Origin: JABMPR01 sp964508765
GTDB taxonomy: Bacteria; Fidelibacterota; UBA8477; JABMPR01
NCBI GenBank assembly: GCA_964508765.1
Contig: CAZDVD010000003.1
Location: 62,001 to 126,000, forward strand
Reading direction: 5' to 3'
Length of the DNA: 64,000 bases
The position numbers and the translations under genes are program-made. Position 1 is the stretch's first letter. Every line of letters begins with the position of its first letter. Under the pieces are notes generated by a model. That model was not told where the DNA came from. It made no database searches and saw only the letters and a program-made list of their open reading frames with translations. Below are positions 60,365 through 64,000 of this stretch, piece by piece.

Positions 60365-62614
60365 ATGTCTCAATACCTCGTCATCGTCGAATCACCCTCA
60401 AAAGCAGGCACAATCAAAAAATATTTAGGGGATGAATATAAGGTTCTTTCTACAGTTGGTCACATCCGAGATTTACCGCGAACTCAGCTCGGTGTGGACT
60501 TAAAGGATAATTTTAAGCCACTCTATGTCACCATTCCCGGTAAGAAAAAAAATGTAGATGCTTTGAGAGATGCAGCCAAACAAGTTGCCCACATATTTGT
60601 AGCAACTGACCCTGATCGCGAAGGAGAAGCCATTGGCTGGCATGTTACGCGTGTACTAAAAAATCTTAACAAGCCCATATCCCGCGTCATGTTTTACGAA
60701 ATTACCAAAAGCGGCGTATTGGATGGAATGCGCAAAGCCACTGAACTTGACATGAATATGGTCAATGCTCAGCAGGCTCGAAGAATCATTGATCGCCTCG
60801 TAGGCTTTAAAGTGAGTCCATTCTTATGGCGTGTACTCTATTCTGGGCTGAGTGCTGGTCGTGTTCAATCCGTAGCTTTGCGACTGATCTGTGAGCGCCA
60901 GGAAGAAATTGATCGATTTGAACCTCAGGAATACTGGACCATTAAAGCCGATGTTGAAACGAAGAAAAAGAAAAACTTTGAAGCTGAGTTGCAAAAAGTT
61001 GATGGTAAAAAGACTTATATTCCTAACGAGTCCATTGCAATGGAGCTTAAGCATGCTCTAAAAGATGAACAATATCTTGTATCTAAAGTGACGAAAAAAC
61101 GCGTTCGTAGAAATCCACACGCACCCTTCACAACATCCACACTTCAGCAAGCAGCTTTTCAAAAATTAGGGTTTACAACCAAACGCACCATGACCCTGGC
61201 TCAGCAATTGTATGAGGGTGTTACTCTGGCAGACGGAGAAACGACCGGTTTGATTACCTATATGCGAACTGATTCAACCCGTGTGGCGAATTCTGCCGTT
61301 GAAACAGCCAGATCCCAGATTAAATCAAAATATGGCCAGGACTATTTACCATCGGCGGGGCGTCAATTTGGTAAAAAGGGTGGAAAAATTCAGGATGCTC
61401 ACGAAGCCGTTCGTCCAGCAAATCCAGATCTGGCTCCAGATGATATAAAGGCTGCTCTCACCGCACCACAAGCCAAACTCTATGATCTCATCTGGCGTCG
61501 CTTTATTGCTTCACAGATGGCTGTAGCGGTGTTTGACCAATCAACTGTTGACGTTAAAGCTGGTCCTCGATTTGACCTCAGAGCGTCAGGTTCCGATCTT
61601 GTATTTGATGGTTACAGGATCGTTTATTTTGAGAACGTCGAAGATCAGGAGAGTCATCTTCCGGCAGATTTGATTGAAAATGAAGAACTTCAACCGCTGG
61701 AGGTCAAAGCAGATCAGCATTTTACCAAGCCACCAGCTCCATATACCGAGAGTAGTCTGGTAAAAGTTCTGGATAAGGAAGGGATCGGTAGACCATCGAC
61801 CTATGCCAATATCATCTCAGTTGTACAGGCCAGAAACTATGTTCAATCGGAAAAGCGAAAACTTTATCCAACTGAATTAGGGAAAGTGACTAACAAGTTG
61901 TTGGTTGAAAATTTTTCAGAATTAGTGAATAAAACTTTCACCCGTGAAATGGAAAGCTCTCTCGATAAGGTTGAAGCGGGTGAAAGTACTTATCTGGAAG
62001 TGATGACTGAGTTCTGGTCACATCTGGAAAAATGGCTGGAAGAATCTTCAAAATCTTATAGCGAACTTAAAAAATCTCTTCAGGAAGACAGTGGTGAAGC
62101 CTGTGACAAGTGTGGCAAACCCATGGTCATCAAATGGAGTAAAAATGGACGTTTCCTGGCTTGCTCCGGTTTCCCAACCTGTAAAAATGCCCGACCACTT
62201 GATAGTCCCAGCAATGGGGAAGAAGGTGAAGAGAAAGTTGCTGAAGATCACGGCAAATGCGAAAAGTGTGATTCACCCCTGGTCCTTAGAGATGGTAGAT
62301 ATGGAAAGTTTTATGCCTGTTCTGCATATCCAAAATGCAAGTTTACCAAACCATTCACGATATTAATGCCTTGTCCCAAACCTGATTGTAAGGGGGATAT
62401 TTCTCCTAGAAGGTCAAAGAGGGGCAGGACATTTTACGGATGCACCAAATATCCAGACTGTGATTTCGTAAGTTGGGATCCGCCAATTGCACACAAATGC
62501 CCGGCTTGTGGGAATCCATACATGGTTGCAAAATCAACCAAGAAAAAGGGTGATTATGCCCTTTGCCCGAAATGTAAGCATGAAGTGAGCGTTGACGAGA
62601 CCGAAGCTTCCTAG
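60365..62614 (+). CDS. topA: DNA topoisomerase I
   Basis: The 749-residue type IA topoisomerase has an N-terminal Toprim domain (VESPSKAGTIKKYLG, TDPDREGEAI), the active-site Tyr in GLITYMRTDS, and three to four C-terminal zinc-binding repeats (CDKCGKPM, CEKCDSPL, CPKPDCKG and CPACGNPY). It relaxes negative supercoils. An AAAGGAAC site precedes the ATG. The gene is followed 22 bases later by glyS. Confidence 0.95.
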   Translation: MSQYLVIVESPSKAGTIKKYLGDEYKVLSTVGHIRDLPRTQLGVDLKDNFKPLYVTIPGKKKNVDALRDAAKQVAHIFVATDPDREGEAIGWHVTRVLKNLNKPISRVMFYEITKSGVLDGMRKATELDMNMVNAQQARRIIDRLVGFKVSPFLWRVLYSGLSAGRVQSVALRLICERQEEIDRFEPQEYWTIKADVETKKKKNFEAELQKVDGKKTYIPNESIAMELKHALKDEQYLVSKVTKKRVRRNPHAPFTTSTLQQAAFQKLGFTTKRTMTLAQQLYEGVTLADGETTGLITYMRTDSTRVANSAVETARSQIKSKYGQDYLPSAGRQFGKKGGKIQDAHEAVRPANPDLAPDDIKAALTAPQAKLYDLIWRRFIASQMAVAVFDQSTVDVKAGPRFDLRASGSDLVFDGYRIVYFENVEDQESHLPADLIENEELQPLEVKADQHFTKPPAPYTESSLVKVLDKEGIGRPSTYANIISVVQARNYVQSEKRKLYPTELGKVTNKLLVENFSELVNKTFTREMESSLDKVEAGESTYLEVMTEFWSHLEKWLEESSKSYSELKKSLQEDSGEACDKCGKPMVIKWSKNGRFLACSGFPTCKNARPLDSPSNGEEGEEKVAEDHGKCEKCDSPLVLRDGRYGKFYACSAYPKCKFTKPFTILMPCPKPDCKGDISPRRSKRGRTFYGCTKYPDCDFVSWDPPIAHKCPACGNPYMVAKSTKKKGDYALCPKCKHEVSVDETEAS

Positions 62615-62636
62615 TATTAGAAATTGAGAGAATAAC

Positions 62637-63962
62637 ATGGCACGTTTAGAAAGTTTTGATAAACTCGTTTCTCTATCAAAGAGGCGGGGATTTGTTTTTC
62701 AATCGAGTGAGATTTATGGCGGAATCAACGCTTGTTACGACTACGGACCTCTCGGTGTAGAACTCAAGATGAATGTTAAGCAGGCATGGTGGAACGCCAT
62801 GACCCGGGAGTATGATAATATTGTTGGTCTTGATGCCGCTATTTTGATGCATCCCAAAGTGTGGGAAGCCAGTGGCCATGTTGGTGGATTTACGGATCCT
62901 CTGGTTGACTGTAAAAAATGTAAAACCCGCTTTCGTGAAGATACACTTCCAGAAGCCAATATGACTTCGAAGGAATGTCCTGAATGCGGTGGAGAACTAA
63001 CAGAGTCCAGACAATTCAACCTCATGTTCAAGACTCAGATGGGAGCTGTCGAGGATACAGCATCAACTATTTATTTAAGACCTGAGACTGCCCAGGGTAT
63101 TTTTGTAAACTTCCCCAATGTGGTGGATACCTCCCGTCAGCAGATTCCATTTGGAATTGCTCAGATTGGAAAAGCTTTTAGAAATGAGATTACTCCTGGA
63201 AACTTTATTTTCAGGACGCGTGAGTTTGAGCAGATGGAAATGCAGTTTTTTGTTAATCCAGAGGAATCTGATGAATGGTTTGAAACCTGGATGGAACGTC
63301 GTAAGGCTTTCTATAATACCATCGGAATTGATCAAGATAATTTGCGGTTCCATGAACACGGTCCAGATGAACTAGCCCATTATGCCAGAGCTGCCTTTGA
63401 TGTGGAATATAAGTTTCCTATTGGCTGGAGCGAGTTGGAGGGAATTCATAACCGCTCTGATTTTGATTTGAAGCAACATGCAGAATTCTCTGGGAAGAAT
63501 ATGAGCTATAGAGATCCCCAGACAAATCAAGTCTATACTCCATTTATCATCGAGACCTCAGCTGGTTGCGACCGCACAACCCTGGCGGTGATGTGTGAAG
63601 CTTATGAGGAAGAAACTCTGGAAGATGGTTCTGTAAGAACCGTTATGCATTTTCACCCCAGTCTGGCGCCCATTAAAGTGGCTATCTTACCCCTGGTAAA
63701 AAAAGGTGGTTTAAAGGAATTAGCTGGGGAGATCAAGGATCAGCTCAAGCGCCATTTTAATGTGTTTTATGATGAAAAAGGGGCAATCGGTCGTCGTTAT
63801 CGTCGTATGGATGAAGCAGGAACACCTTATTGCGTGACTATTGATTTTGACACCCTTGACGATAAGGCAGTCACGGTTCGGGATCGAGATTCCATGGAGC
63901 AAATTCGAGTGCCTATTGCTGAGCTTCAATCCTGGCTGGCAGAACGTATACTGATTAGTTAA
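62637..63962 (+). CDS. glyS: glycyl-tRNA synthetase, single-chain (alpha2) type
   Basis: The 441-residue class II synthetase has motif 1 around SGHVGGFTDPLVDCKKC, motif 2 FRNEITPGNFIFRTREFEQMEMQF and the final anticodon-binding domain (PIKVAILPLV). The PETAQGIFVNF segment and the class II signature GCDRTTLAVM are clear. It is the eukaryote/archaea-like alpha2 form, not the GlyQ/GlyS alpha2beta2 form. It is complete and is probably cotranscribed with topA. Confidence 0.95.
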   Translation: MARLESFDKLVSLSKRRGFVFQSSEIYGGINACYDYGPLGVELKMNVKQAWWNAMTREYDNIVGLDAAILMHPKVWEASGHVGGFTDPLVDCKKCKTRFREDTLPEANMTSKECPECGGELTESRQFNLMFKTQMGAVEDTASTIYLRPETAQGIFVNFPNVVDTSRQQIPFGIAQIGKAFRNEITPGNFIFRTREFEQMEMQFFVNPEESDEWFETWMERRKAFYNTIGIDQDNLRFHEHGPDELAHYARAAFDVEYKFPIGWSELEGIHNRSDFDLKQHAEFSGKNMSYRDPQTNQVYTPFIIETSAGCDRTTLAVMCEAYEEETLEDGSVRTVMHFHPSLAPIKVAILPLVKKGGLKELAGEIKDQLKRHFNVFYDEKGAIGRRYRRMDEAGTPYCVTIDFDTLDDKAVTVRDRDSMEQIRVPIAELQSWLAERILIS

Positions 63963-64000
63963 AATCTTGGTTTGACTCTTATTGGGTTAAACAAATTTAG

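Noticed and set aside
1..64000. CRISPR arrays, rRNA and tRNA genes
   Set aside because: No regularly spaced repeats, no cas genes and no cloverleaf or rRNA-like sequence was recognised in any gap.

Overview
The window looks like part of the chromosome of a Gram-negative, heterotrophic bacterium of moderate G+C, probably in or near the FCB group (a marine or subsurface lineage such as Marinimicrobia/Fidelibacterota is my best guess). The support is lipoproteins with Bacteroidota-like signal peptides, a TonB receptor with a carboxypeptidase-regulatory N-terminal domain paired with a surface lipoprotein, an LptF/G permease, single-chain GlyRS, and many peptidases. The taxon is inference; no rRNA or tRNA gene was recognised. 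The first gene enters from the left edge; the last (glyS) is complete.

Layout. 1-8.0 kb: diguanylate cyclase, a truncated lipoprotein next to dispersed repeats, lipid genes (plsC, two lipid-kinase paralogues), tldD-tldE and an unknown exported protein. 8.0-12.3 kb (minus strand): a nickel uptake operon, nikR - outer-membrane barrel - nikK-like - nikL-like - nikM - nikQ - nikO. 12.4-14.4 kb: aldo/keto reductase and SDR. 14.7-15.35 kb: a RelB/DinJ-type antitoxin with a Doc toxin. 15.47-18.65 kb: a probable integron cassette cluster without an integrase, holding fba(class I)-gpmA, a methyltransferase and a lipoprotein gene broken by a stop codon; the cassette ends carry matching attC half-sites. 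18.7-24.8 kb: lptF/G, etfB-etfA-acyl-CoA dehydrogenase, SDR. 25-32.7 kb: radical SAM protein, exported proteins, M1 aminopeptidase, class V aminotransferase, TPR lipoprotein. 32.7-41 kb: hemolysin III, M20 and M3 peptidases, ACR3, MBL hydrolase, queG, a carbonic-anhydrase-like protein and a GH3/NagZ hydrolase. 41.2-48 kb: hsp20, acs, an S/T-like membrane protein fused to a THEP1-type NTPase, rubrerythrin, and an ECF sigma factor with a membrane partner and a divergent small membrane protein. 48.3-64 kb: TonB receptor and lipoprotein, epmA, a polymerase-degenerate polX with nth, acylphosphatase, Spx/ArsC-like and PC4-like proteins, fetAB-like exporter, acyl-CoA dehydrogenase, galE, topA and glyS.

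Together the metabolic genes suggest a peptide- and acyl-CoA-oxidising lifestyle: extracellular and cytosolic peptidases feed amino acids to acyl-CoA dehydrogenases, electrons go to ETF, and acetate is handled by Acs. The observations most worth following are the cassette cluster, the two mirror-image 21-of-21-base ECF promoters between the sigma gene and its divergent neighbour, the PolX lacking catalytic aspartates, the membrane-NTPase fusion, and the two phased palindromes upstream of hsp20.
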